A DNA stretch of 64,000 bases from Streptomyces nojiriensis. Lineage in GTDB: Bacteria; Actinomycetota; Actinomycetes; Streptomycetales; Streptomycetaceae. Both the position numbers and the translations under genes were made by a program. The stretch covers positions 1,736,001 through 1,800,000 of the forward strand of contig NZ_CP071139.1 in NCBI RefSeq assembly GCF_017639205.1, read 5' to 3'. Positions 1-8,300 of this stretch are shown in pieces; position 1 is the stretch's first letter, and each line of letters opens with the position of its first letter. The notes beneath the pieces were generated by a model that saw nothing but the letters and a program-made list of their open reading frames with translations, was not told where the DNA came from and made no database searches.

Positions 1-530
1 GCGTGCGCGATCGGCACCGCCCCGGCGGCGACGAGCGCCGCGCTGCCGCCCGACGAACCGCCGGCCGAGTGGCCCGTGTGCCACGGGTTGCGCACGGGCT
101 CGGCATCCTCGTACTCCGTGGTCGGGCTGAACCCGAACTCGGGCAGCCGTGTCTTGCCCAGCACCGTGACGCCGCTGCTCAGGAACTGCCGCGCGAACGG
201 CGCGTGCCGGCGTGCGGCCCTCGGAGTGAAGGCCGCGCTGCCGTGGCCGGTGGGCAGTCCCAGGTAGTCGGTGTTGTCCTTGACGAAAGTCGGCACCCCT
301 GCGAAGGCACCGCCCATCCGGGGGGTGGGGTGCGCGGGGACCTCGCCGTGCACCTGGACCGCGTTGAGCCGCGCCTCGACCGCCCGCACCCGTTCCGCCG
401 CGTCCCGGGCGACCTCGGCGGCGCCGACCTCGCCCCGCCGGATCGCCGCGGCCAGACCGACGGCGTCATGCTCCCCCAGTGCGTCGTCCCGGAAAGCGTG
501 CACCGTGGCCGGTTCCTCGAAAGCCGTCAC
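1..530 (-). CDS. Amidase (amidase-signature family), N-terminal part, cut by the window edge
   Basis: This is the first ~176 residues of an amidase-signature hydrolase, a family that splits amide bonds with a Ser-cisSer-Lys triad. Visible are the lysine region VPTFVKDNTDY and the serine-rich signature GHSAGGSSGSAAALVAAG near the window edge; the C-terminal half lies outside. I chose the GTG at 530 because GAGG sits 5 bases upstream; the reading frame stays open further upstream but I see no other start codon there. The substrate cannot be inferred from the N-terminus. It lies downstream of the regulator at 634-1428 on the same strand, with a 103-base gap that holds a perfect palindrome. Confidence 0.85.
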   Translation of the reverse strand, partial: MTAFEEPATVHAFRDDALGEHDAVGLAAAIRRGEVGAAEVARDAAERVRAVEARLNAVQVHGEVPAHPTPRMGGAFAGVPTFVKDNTDYLGLPTGHGSAAFTPRAARRHAPFARQFLSSGVTVLGKTRLPEFGFSPTTEYEDAEPVRNPWHTGHSAGGSSGGSAALVAAGAVPIAH

Positions 531-596
531 CGCTACCTCATCACCCGGTCGTGTGGATGGTCGTCCGCCATCATCCCTTACTGCCGAGTAACACGT

Positions 597-644
597 GAGG
601 GGTCGGCCGACCCGTCTGCGCGGCCGCCGAGCCTCAGACCCCTC
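597..644. promoter_or_regulatory. Inverted repeat and nested 14-bp palindrome between regulator and amidase
   Basis: GAGGGGTC (597-604) is repeated inverted as GACCCCTC (637-644). Nested in it is a perfect 14-bp palindrome, GGGTCGGCCGACCC (600-613). It overlaps the 3' end of the regulator gene and lies about 70 bases upstream of the amidase start. It may act as a terminator, as an operator for the amidase, or both; the sequence alone does not decide. Confidence 0.45.
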
Positions 645-1428
645 CGACCACCCGTTCTCGTGCGGGGCGGCGGTCGGACTCGCTGAACCGCTTCATCAAT
701 GCCCTCAGCTCGTGGCTCGGTCCCACCCCGAGTTCGCGCCGGGTCAAGCCGCGGTAGGCGTCGTAGCTGCGCAAGGCCTCCACCAGGTTCCCCTCCGCCA
801 AGTGGGCTTCGATCAGGGCACGTTGGGCGCTCTCCCGCAGCGGTTCGGCACCGACCGCCACCAGGGCGGATTCGACGGCCTCGGCATGGCGGCCCACACG
901 GGACAGCTGGCGACTCAGCGCCTCCAGGGCATGCAGCAGCCGCTGCCGGACGCGTTCGCGCTCCAGCAGCACCCAGTCGTCGTACCAGCCGGGCAGCAGG
1001 TCCAGCGCGTCGGTCCGCCACTTCAGGGCGCACAGGTCCTCGCTCCCGGCGGTACCGCTGATCAGCCGCCCCGCCCAGCCGTACAACACGTACAGATCGA
1101 CCACCGTGTGCTCGCGCACCGAGAGCGAGCACTTGTCGGAGTCGAGCAGGTCGATTCCGGCCGCCTTGAGCCGCCACAGCGCCGACCGCAGGTTGCCGGC
1201 CGCCCGCAGATCGTCGCCGGACGGCCACAGCGTGCCCGCCGCCTGGCGGCGTTCGACGCGCCCGCCGTTGAGTGCGACGAAGGCGAGCAACCGTTTGCTG
1301 CCCTCCGGTACATCTAGCCCCCTCCCCCGGTGAACGACACGCGGCCCGCCGAGGAGGTGGAGGGTCGGCGCGTCCCCCTGCCCGGGAATCCGGACCGGCG
1401 ACTCGAAGAACTGCGGATTCGGATGCAC
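634..1428 (-). CDS. SARP-like BTAD-domain transcriptional regulator
   Basis: A 264-aa regulator of the SARP/BTAD type. The N-terminal ~100 residues look like the OmpR-type winged helix of this family (RLLAFVALNGGRVERRQAAG then LWPSGDDLRAAGNLRSALWR), and the second half is the all-helical BTAD domain (EALSRQLSRVGRHAEAVESA, RALIEAHLAEGNLVEALRSY). There is no NTPase or TPR extension, so it is the short form. The start is GTG at 1428 with GGAGG about 7 bases upstream. It follows the last eCIS gene by 111 bases on the same strand, so it is either the operon's last gene or has its own promoter; control of the eCIS operon is a reasonable guess from position only. Confidence 0.85.
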   Translation of the reverse strand: MHPNPQFFESPVRIPGQGDAPTLHLLGGPRVVHRGRGLDVPEGSKRLLAFVALNGGRVERRQAAGTLWPSGDDLRAAGNLRSALWRLKAAGIDLLDSDKCSLSVREHTVVDLYVLYGWAGRLISGTAGSEDLCALKWRTDALDLLPGWYDDWVLLERERVRQRLLHALEALSRQLSRVGRHAEAVESALVAVGAEPLRESAQRALIEAHLAEGNLVEALRSYDAYRGLTRRELGVGPSHELRALMKRFSESDRRPARERVVGGV

Positions 1429-1539
1429 AGGCGGTCCTCCCGCTAGAAGCCCGGGGGGCCGATGCTATGCGCACAACGTCACCCGGTCATCACCGAGAGC
1501 GACCGACGGCAACCGAGGGGTCAGGCCTCCGGGATCTGC

Positions 1540-3036
1540 CTAGGGCCCGGATTCCGGCTCCGTCCGGAGCTCTCCGTCCTCCGCGCCCGCCCCGGCCTCT
1601 CCCTCCTGAGAGTGACGTGCGTCAAACCATGAGTCTTCTTCCTGTGGTTCACGACAACGCCGTTGTTCCCGCCGGACGAACGCGACCCAGTTGGTGGCGG
1701 GTTCCCCCCGCCCGTCGACGGGGACCAGCACGTCCACCGCCGCGCTCCCGTCCAGCCGGATGCGGTCACGGTGCTGGGCCTCCTGGACCGCTTGTGCGAC
1801 ATCGGCAAGCCCCACCGCGCAAAATCGCAGGTCCCGGCACGCCTCCAGCCAGATCCGTACCTGTTCGATCTGACCGCGGTCCGGTCCGCCGGTCGTGAGG
1901 GGCAGGTAGCCGGCGGGCGGCAGCTCCGCGATACCCATGCGGTCCAGGGGATACGGAATCGTCCGGGAGGCAGCGGGCTTGACCAGCTCGCCGGTGTCGA
2001 TGTCCTGGGCGAGCTGGAACAGTTCGCGGCTGATCTCGTCCTTCGTGCGGCGGTGCAGGTACTTCGAGCCGCCGAGCCGGACCAACTGCTCCAGCAGCGG
2101 TGCCAGATCCGGTTCCGGCCGCTCGGGCGCCCCCACCAGTTCCGCCAACTGGGCCTGGAACTGGAGGATCTGGGCGACGAAGACGTCCCAGGGGCGCATG
2201 CCGAGGCGGGACTGCCACTGCCGGTACGGCGGAGCCTCGCCACGGTCCCGGCGGGCGGCCCAGACGTCCACCTCCCAGGTGTCGATCCCGTAGGGCTGCG
2301 GGATGAGCACGGCGAGCCGCACGGCCTGCGGCTTCCCCGAGATCCCGGGCGGAGCCCAGGACGAGGGCAGATCGGCGCTGCCGGTTCCGTACGGCCATGG
2401 GGAGTGCTCGGTGCGCTCGGCCGCGAAGAGGCGGGACGCGATCCAGTTGCGGCGGGACTCCGGGTCGCGCTTGCCGATGCCCCGCTCGGTGGCTTCCGTG
2501 AGCCTGATCCGCACGCCTTCCGCGGTGTAGGGGCGCCGGGTGGTGCCCGCGCCCGAGCAGGGATCGTCGCAGTAGGACCCCTGCACGGGCGCCTGGCCGT
2601 ACTGCCAGGATTCGGGTACCGCTTCGACCCACCAGAAGGAGTCGGCGTCGTGTCGGAGACCGGACAGGGGCAGCGTCACCAGCCGCTCCGAACGCAGCGG
2701 ACGGCCGTCCGTCGTGATGGCGAGGCCGGCGCCGACTCGCAGGACGCCGTCCTTCAGGGTGACCTCGTAGCCCTCGACCACCCCGGGGCCGCCCGCCGCC
2801 GCGACGGCCAGGGCGAGTTCGCGCGCGTAGTCCTGGATCCGGTTCAGATGTTCGGCGCGCAGGAACAGCCCGTCGAAGGCGTTGAGCCGGTCGATGCCGC
2901 CGCCCGCAGTCGCGGGTGTTCCGTCGGAGCCCGGCCCGGGCGGTCCCGGCGCAGGACCGGAGGGGGGCGGCGCAGGCGGCGTCACCGGTCCCGCGCCGTG
3001 GCCCGCGGCCTCGGCGGTTCCTTCGGTCATCGTCAT
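1540..3036 (-). CDS. eCIS-associated protein of unknown function (terminal gene of operon)
   Basis: A 498-aa protein that I cannot assign to a named family. The first ~45 residues are a Pro/Gly/Ala-rich disordered stretch. An ordered region follows, opening with DGLFLRAEHLNRIQDYAREL and then a short beta-rich block (VVEGYEVTLKDGVLRVGAGL) in which a hydrophobic pattern ends in a 'G-L-A-hydrophobic-T-x-D-G-R-x-L' turn. The upstream neighbour has a matching block (see 3033-4487), so the two may share a domain. The tail is Glu/Gly-rich. The ATG overlaps the previous gene's stop by four bases, so it is translationally coupled to the eCIS operon. A baseplate or fibre accessory role is conjecture. 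Confidence 0.7.
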   Translation of the reverse strand: MTMTEGTAEAAGHGAGPVTPPAPPPSGPAPGPPGPGSDGTPATAGGGIDRLNAFDGLFLRAEHLNRIQDYARELALAVAAAGGPGVVEGYEVTLKDGVLRVGAGLAITTDGRPLRSERLVTLPLSGLRHDADSFWWVEAVPESWQYGQAPVQGSYCDDPCSGAGTTRRPYTAEGVRIRLTEATERGIGKRDPESRRNWIASRLFAAERTEHSPWPYGTGSADLPSSWAPPGISGKPQAVRLAVLIPQPYGIDTWEVDVWAARRDRGEAPPYRQWQSRLGMRPWDVFVAQILQFQAQLAELVGAPERPEPDLAPLLEQLVRLGGSKYLHRRTKDEISRELFQLAQDIDTGELVKPAASRTIPYPLDRMGIAELPPAGYLPLTTGGPDRGQIEQVRIWLEACRDLRFCAVGLADVAQAVQEAQHRDRIRLDGSAAVDVLVPVDGRGEPATNWVAFVRREQRRCREPQEEDSWFDARHSQEGEAGAGAEDGELRTEPESGP

Positions 3037-4487
3037 TCCTCGGTCCTCCCAGCGGCCGTTTCGCGCGGCATGTCAGTGGTGACGACGGCGTCGTGGCCTT
3101 CGTGGCGCGTGCCGGGCGGACCGCCGACGACGCCTGCGAACGGCACGTGGTGGGGGGCCGCTCCGTAGAGCGGCTTGGGGCCGGTGCCGCGGATACGGAT
3201 CCGTACCGTCTCGTACGCGGGCCGCTGGTCCAGGTCCACCCACACCTGGCGCCGGTCCGGGGACAGCCCGATCGCGGCGACCTCGTCGGTCGCCCAGCCC
3301 CGCCCGTGCCGGGACAGCGAAGTGATCTCCACGCCCTCGGGCTCCGCGGAGCCCTCGGCGAGGGGCACGGTGACGTCGAATGTCAGGCGGGTGTTCTCAC
3401 GTCCCCATTTCAGCGTCCCGGGGATCAGGCGCGGGCCGCCCGCGTCCTCCACGGTCTCGGAGCCGAGCACTCCGGGCGCGAGCCCGCACACCATCTCCTG
3501 GATGGTGGTGGTCGGCAGGATCACGTCGCGGACGGCCGGCTCCACCTTCACCTCGCCGATCCGCACGCACTCGTCGTACTCCGCGAGTTCGACGGTCAAC
3601 CGCGCCAGCACGACCGCGGCATGATCCTCCGTCACCGGCGCCCAGGGCGGGCACACATCACCTTCTGCATGCTCCGGGGCCTGCTCGGTGGCGTCCTCCG
3701 CGGCCAGCCGCCGGAAGGCCTTGAGCAGTTCACGTGCCCGCAGGTGCGCCGGGGCGTGAGCCACTTCGTGCGCCGCGCGCAGCGCCTCCTGGCCGGCGGG
3801 GTCCGAGGGTGCGGCCTCGTCGAGGCCCAACAGCACCCGTACCCGGTGGTAGGGACGCCAGTGGCCGGGCTCGGAGGCCCGGATCGTGATCCGCGCCGTT
3901 TCGACGATCCGGGAGAAGTCATCGTGCCGGCGGGTGACGTCGCAGGGGTCGGCCAGTGCGGGCACCGGCCGGTCGGGGCAGGAGGCGAATTCGGCGTAGA
4001 CCCAGGCCGTCACCGTCCGGTGCCCGGGCGGGCAGGGCCCGTGGTCGCCGTCCTGTCCCGCTTCCTCCTCCTCGCCCTCCGAAGGGTGCCGTTCGAGCCA
4101 GGAGGCCGCCCATTCCGTCAGGGACACGCACCACGACGATTCCAGACTGAGCTCCCGGCCGAGTCCGTCCACGGCGAGGCCGGGCACCACCGTCAGTTCG
4201 TCTCCGTCCCGCCGGACACCGAGCCCCCACACCACACCCGGGCCGTGCAGCCACGCGTTGTGCAGCATGAGCTTGCCGCGCGGGTTGCCCATCAGTACGC
4301 GGAAGTCGTCCTCGCCGAGGAGCATCCCGAAGGCCACGCGCAGCGCGAGGAACGGGTTGACCGGCAACTCGCCGCCGGCGCACGGCCCGGGGGCGCAGGG
4401 TCCCGGGCCGTGTGAGGTGTCGGGCAGGTCCGGGGCGGACGCGCCGCCGCAGCCGCACGGGGTGCTGCCGGTGCCGAGCGCCGTCAT
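3033..4487 (-). CDS. eCIS-associated protein of unknown function with a motif shared with its neighbour
   Basis: 484 aa; starts at ATG 4487 behind AAGGAG, overlapping the ATPase stop by four bases. The N-terminus has a Cys/Gly/Pro-rich stretch (CGCGGAS, CAPGPCAGG) that could bind metal or form disulfides. A block GVVWGLGVRRDGDELTVVPG followed by LAVDGLGRELSLE resembles the block in the next gene. The middle is acidic (a run of Glu around residue 115) and the C-terminal ~150 residues look beta-rich. No catalytic motif is visible. Its place directly after the ATPase makes it part of the eCIS operon; I do not know its function. Confidence 0.7.
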   Translation of the reverse strand: MTALGTGSTPCGCGGASAPDLPDTSHGPGPCAPGPCAGGELPVNPFLALRVAFGMLLGEDDFRVLMGNPRGKLMLHNAWLHGPGVVWGLGVRRDGDELTVVPGLAVDGLGRELSLESSWCVSLTEWAASWLERHPSEGEEEEAGQDGDHGPCPPGHRTVTAWVYAEFASCPDRPVPALADPCDVTRRHDDFSRIVETARITIRASEPGHWRPYHRVRVLLGLDEAAPSDPAGQEALRAAHEVAHAPAHLRARELLKAFRRLAAEDATEQAPEHAEGDVCPPWAPVTEDHAAVVLARLTVELAEYDECVRIGEVKVEPAVRDVILPTTTIQEMVCGLAPGVLGSETVEDAGGPRLIPGTLKWGRENTRLTFDVTVPLAEGSAEPEGVEITSLSRHGRGWATDEVAAIGLSPDRRQVWVDLDQRPAYETVRIRIRGTGPKPLYGAAPHHVPFAGVVGGPPGTRHEGHDAVVTTDMPRETAAGRTEE

Positions 4488-6604
4488 GATCTCTCCTTCT
4501 GAGTGGGCCTGTCGGTCGCCATGTCTGGAGCGGGCGCGCTGATCTGCGCCACGGCGAGCGCCCGCGCGGCCCGCCGGTCGCCCGTCGCGCTCTGCCCGGG
4601 CGGGCTGCCGGGGAACGGCCGGCCCGCCTTCCCGTACTCGCGCCGCATCGCGTCGACGAGATGGTTCTGGCGGACCTGGCGGACCGTCGCCCCGTCGTCG
4701 GCCGCGCGGAAGGCGGCCCCGATCGCGGCGTTGCGGATCCATCCACCGGGCACCGGATAGCACTGTGCCAGCGCTTCGAGGTCGACGTCCGAGTGCAACA
4801 GGGCTGCCGGGAGGTGGAGTTGCCACATCCGGTGGCGTCCGATGTCGTCGGGGAGCGGGAACTCGACCACGAAGTCCATCCGGCGGATGAAGGCCTCGTC
4901 GATGTTCTGGCGGAGGTTGGTCGTGAGTACGGCCAGCCCGTCGAACCGGTCCAGCCGCTGCAGGAGATAGGCGGTCTCCATGTTCGCGAAGCGGTCGTTG
5001 GCCTCGGAGATCTCGGTTCTGGTGCCGAACAGCGCGTCGGCCTCGTCGAGCAGGAACACCGCCTGGGTGCGCTCGGCCACTTCGAAGCACGCCGCCAGGT
5101 TCTTCTCCGTCTCTCCGATGTACTTGGAGACCAGTTCGGAAGCGTCGACGATCAGCAGGTCCCGCTCTGCCGCGGTCGCCAGCACCTCGGCGGCCAGCGA
5201 CTTCCCGGTACCGGGCGGCCCCGTGAGCAGGAGGCGTACGCCGCGGTTGGCGCGGGCCGCCTCCCTCAGCTGCCAGCGGTCCAGCACGAGGGCCTGGTGT
5301 TTCAGCCTCGCGACGGCATCACGCAGTTGTCCGTCCGCCTCCTCGGCCAGGACGAGCCGGGGCCACTCGGCGCATGGACTGACCAGTTCCACCCCCGGGG
5401 GCAGCAGCGTGCCCGCGCGGGCCCGGATGGCGGCGGAGACGTCCACGACCTGCGTCGTGTCCTCGCCCCCGGCGTCGGGGGCGAGTCCGGCGCGGCCCCG
5501 CATGTCGAGGGCCACCTGCGCGGTGAGTGCCGGGTCGAGCGGATGGCGGGCGGCCAGTTCGGGTGCGTGCTCCCAGGCGTCGGGGAGCGCCGCACGCCAG
5601 GCCGCACGGCGGTCCGCGGACTCGATCGGCCCCAGGGGCACGGCCAGTACGGGCCGCTGCGGCCCGGGGCGTACGGCACCGGGAGCGGCGCACACCAGCA
5701 GCGGGCCCCGCACCCTGGTCACGGCCGGGGTGAGCGGTCCGGAGCCGCCAGGCTGCGGTACGGCGACCAGCAGCGGCACGGCGTCGCGGACGGCGGCGTG
5801 CAGTCCCAGCAGTCTCATGGCCTCGGGGTCGTCGGGCCGGGCACGGGCCGCGACGAGGTCGAGTCCGGCGGCACCGGCGAGCGCCGCGCACCGGCTCAGC
5901 GCGACGGTCTCGTCCCGTGCCGTGACCAGGAGGACGCGGGGTTCGCTCGAACGGAGAGCGGCGACGGCTCGTACCACCTCGGGGAGTCCGAGCCATCCGT
6001 CGAGCCCGGCGACCTGCGGTCCGGGGTCCACCTCTTGGAGTGAGGACGGCCAGGCGCGATGGCCGTGCAGGGCCTCCCAGAGCTGGTCGGCGAGGATGAG
6101 GGAGCGTTCGTGGAAGGGGCCGTCCCCCTCCAGGGTGAGCACTCCCCCGCGTACGACCGCGCCCTCGTGGAGCAGTCGGCGCAGGGCCACCCGGTCCGCA
6201 GGGCGGCCGTGTACCCCCGCGTGCTGCGCGGCCCTGCGGGCGGCGCGGTCGACGAGGAGGGAGGCCAAGCCCACGCTGGGGTGCGGCTCGCCGCCCGGGT
6301 GCATGGTGCGGAAGGTCCCGGCCAGGCCCTCGTGTTCCTCGGGCAGTCCGGCGAGGAGGACGAGTTCGGCCTCCAGCGGGCCGATCCCCAGCCGGTGCAC
6401 GAGCCGGTCGAAGGGCGTGCCGGTCAAGGGCCCGGCGCCACGGATCTGTTCGGCGCGGCCCATCGCGCCATCGGCCCAGTCACGGAGGAAGGCCGAGGAT
6501 TCGCCGCCGGCTTCCTCGCTGCAGGTGGTTTCCAGGAGTTCGGCCACGCGGAGGGCGACGACAGCGGCCCGCGCGGACAGATCATGGCTGATGCGGTCAG
6601 GCAT
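4484..6604 (-). CDS. AAA+ ATPase of the contractile injection system (Afp15/Pvc15/Cis15-like)
   Basis: A 706-aa ATPase. Walker A is GPPGTGKS at residues 462-469 and Walker B is VFLLDEADALFG at about 516-527, followed by a sensor-1 region (LAVLTTNLRQNIDEAFIRR) with arginines placed as in AAA+ arginine fingers. The N-terminal ~420 residues form a helical domain like that of the single ATPase encoded in eCIS clusters (Afp15/Pvc15), which is thought to help assemble or recycle the particle. The ATG at 6604 overlaps the preceding stop by eight bases, and the gene's own stop overlaps the next start by four. Assignment as the eCIS ATPase is firm; the exact role is known only from the family. Confidence 0.93.
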   Translation of the reverse strand: MPDRISHDLSARAAVVALRVAELLETTCSEEAGGESSAFLRDWADGAMGRAEQIRGAGPLTGTPFDRLVHRLGIGPLEAELVLLAGLPEEHEGLAGTFRTMHPGGEPHPSVGLASLLVDRAARRAAQHAGVHGRPADRVALRRLLHEGAVVRGGVLTLEGDGPFHERSLILADQLWEALHGHRAWPSSLQEVDPGPQVAGLDGWLGLPEVVRAVAALRSSEPRVLLVTARDETVALSRCAALAGAAGLDLVAARARPDDPEAMRLLGLHAAVRDAVPLLVAVPQPGGSGPLTPAVTRVRGPLLVCAAPGAVRPGPQRPVLAVPLGPIESADRRAAWRAALPDAWEHAPELAARHPLDPALTAQVALDMRGRAGLAPDAGGEDTTQVVDVSAAIRARAGTLLPPGVELVSPCAEWPRLVLAEEADGQLRDAVARLKHQALVLDRWQLREAARANRGVRLLLTGPPGTGKSLAAEVLATAAERDLLIVDASELVSKYIGETEKNLAACFEVAERTQAVFLLDEADALFGTRTEISEANDRFANMETAYLLQRLDRFDGLAVLTTNLRQNIDEAFIRRMDFVVEFPLPDDIGRHRMWQLHLPAALLHSDVDLEALAQCYPVPGGWIRNAAIGAAFRAADDGATVRQVRQNHLVDAMRREYGKAGRPFPGSPPGQSATGDRRAARALAVAQISAPAPDMATDRPTQKERS

Positions 6605-8300
6605 AGACGTACCTCACGACCGCGCCGAGCCAGGGCACCCAGCCCGGGTCGAGGTCCAGCCCGGCGCGGCGGACGGCGAGATCGGTGTCGGCGACGGCCA
6701 GGTGCGCCTCGATCCAGCCGGGTTCCGCGGTGATGCGTCCGGACCGGCGGGCGACCGCGGCCACGGCCCCCTCGGGATCGTCCGGCCCGCCGTCGTGCAG
6801 TCGTACCGCGGTCGCCCGCGCCCAGTCGGCGGCGAGTGCGTGGACACAGGCGTGTTCCTCCGGTGTCGGTTCCGGTGCCCCGAGTACGAGGGCTGCCCGG
6901 GCCGGGCCGAGGCCGGCCAGGGCGAGGAGCGCCGCGTCGTCGACCGCGATGCCGGGTACGAGGGCTCGTCCGGCCGCGTGCAGCACCCAGGGCAGTGGCC
7001 TCGCGGCCAGGGCGGGTTCGTCCAGGGCCCGTTCGGGGAGTCCGGCCTCGGCGGCCGTCGCGATGAGGAACAGCAGACCGGCCCAGCCGGTGGCGGTCCC
7101 GCCGAGCGGATCGGGGCCGGGTGCCCGCTCCGGGGGCTGACCCCCGGCGGCCGCCCGTACGGTCGAACGCGCGCCGGAGGCGTCGGCCGCCCGGCCCGGG
7201 TGCCCACGGCGCGGCCCTTCGGCGGGCCCGGTACGACCCTCGCCGGCGCGGGGCTTCGGGAGCGCCTGCGCCCCGTCCCGGGGGGCCGCGGGCGGGAGTG
7301 GCGGCGCAGGCCGGTCCGTCAGGTCGGCGCCGGCCCCGGCGGGCGGGGCCGAGAGCCGGGCCCGGTCCTGCTTCCGGGCCCGGGTATCGCCTTCTGCAGG
7401 GACCGGCGGCGGCAGCGGCAGCTGTCGCGGTACGGGCCTCGCGGTCCCGTCCTGCCTCTCGGGGGCACTCGTCAGCGCTCGCAGAGCGTCGGCGAGCAGC
7501 AGGGGCAGCCCGGGGCGCGGGGGCCGGTACAGGGCGGCGGGGTCGGTTTCCGCCACGAGCAGGACCGCCCAGGCGGCAAGGGTGTCCTCGGCCGGCCGCA
7601 GCCTGGTCTCGCGGACCAGGGAGGCGAGGCGCGATCCGGCCGGCAGGGCGGCGGCGAGGGTGCGGGTGCTCCGGTGCACCACCGGTTCGGGAGCCGGTCC
7701 CGGTCGCGGCTCGGACCACTGCGGCACGGCGAGGGCTGCGGCCAGCCGCTGCCAGCCCGCCCGGCCCAGTGCCCGGTCCAGCGGGGCCAGTCCGCACGCG
7801 TCGGCGGCGCGCAGCAGCGCCGCGGCGGCCTGCTCGGGGTGCCGGCCGAGCGCCGTGAGGATCGCCGCGCCGGGCGACGCGTCGGGCGACGGGTCACCGG
7901 GGCGCAGGATCCCCGTCTGCCGCCAGGCCCACAGCCGTTCGGTCCGCCCGTTCGCGAGGCCGGTGACCGCGTCGGCGAGCAGTTCCACGTCGTGGCGGTA
8001 GTGCACGACGGCGCCGGTCCCCTCCCGTACGGCCCGTTCGATCGCGGCGGCCACGGCTTGGGACCAGTCCTGCGCGAGCGCGAGGTCGGGGCGGGTGAGA
8101 TCGAGGGGCAGGGTCAGGTCGAGGCGGGACAGGCACCAGCGTCCGGGCGGCAGCCGAAGTCCGCGCAGGGCCGCTTCGAGCCGTCCTCCGACCACGTGAC
8201 GGAGCGGTCCGCGCAGCCGGTCCTCGGCGGGCGGCGCTTCCTCGGCGGGGTGGCGCAGGGTGGCCGAGAGCCGGTCGATGACGAGGGCGGGGCCGCTCAT
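6597..8300 (-). CDS. Contractile injection system tape-measure-like protein
   Basis: 567 aa, starting at ATG 8300, which overlaps the upstream stop by four bases. The N-terminal region (VIDRLSATLRHPAEEAPPAE and following) and the C-terminal block with GWAGLLFLIATAAEAGLPER and HALAADWARA resemble proteins annotated as eCIS tape-measure proteins (Afp14/Pvc14 group, CIS_TMP family). The middle (about residues 290-370) is a low-complexity Pro/Ala/Arg-rich linker. A tape measure would set tube length; this one is shorter than many, and I identify it from the N-terminal pattern and its place between the gpI-like protein and the ATPase, so function is likely but not certain. Confidence 0.65.
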   Translation of the reverse strand: MSGPALVIDRLSATLRHPAEEAPPAEDRLRGPLRHVVGGRLEAALRGLRLPPGRWCLSRLDLTLPLDLTRPDLALAQDWSQAVAAAIERAVREGTGAVVHYRHDVELLADAVTGLANGRTERLWAWRQTGILRPGDPSPDASPGAAILTALGRHPEQAAAALLRAADACGLAPLDRALGRAGWQRLAAALAVPQWSEPRPGPAPEPVVHRSTRTLAAALPAGSRLASLVRETRLRPAEDTLAAWAVLLVAETDPAALYRPPRPGLPLLLADALRALTSAPERQDGTARPVPRQLPLPPPVPAEGDTRARKQDRARLSAPPAGAGADLTDRPAPPLPPAAPRDGAQALPKPRAGEGRTGPAEGPRRGHPGRAADASGARSTVRAAAGGQPPERAPGPDPLGGTATGWAGLLFLIATAAEAGLPERALDEPALAARPLPWVLHAAGRALVPGIAVDDAALLALAGLGPARAALVLGAPEPTPEEHACVHALAADWARATAVRLHDGGPDDPEGAVAAVARRSGRITAEPGWIEAHLAVADTDLAVRRAGLDLDPGWVPWLGAVVRYVYA

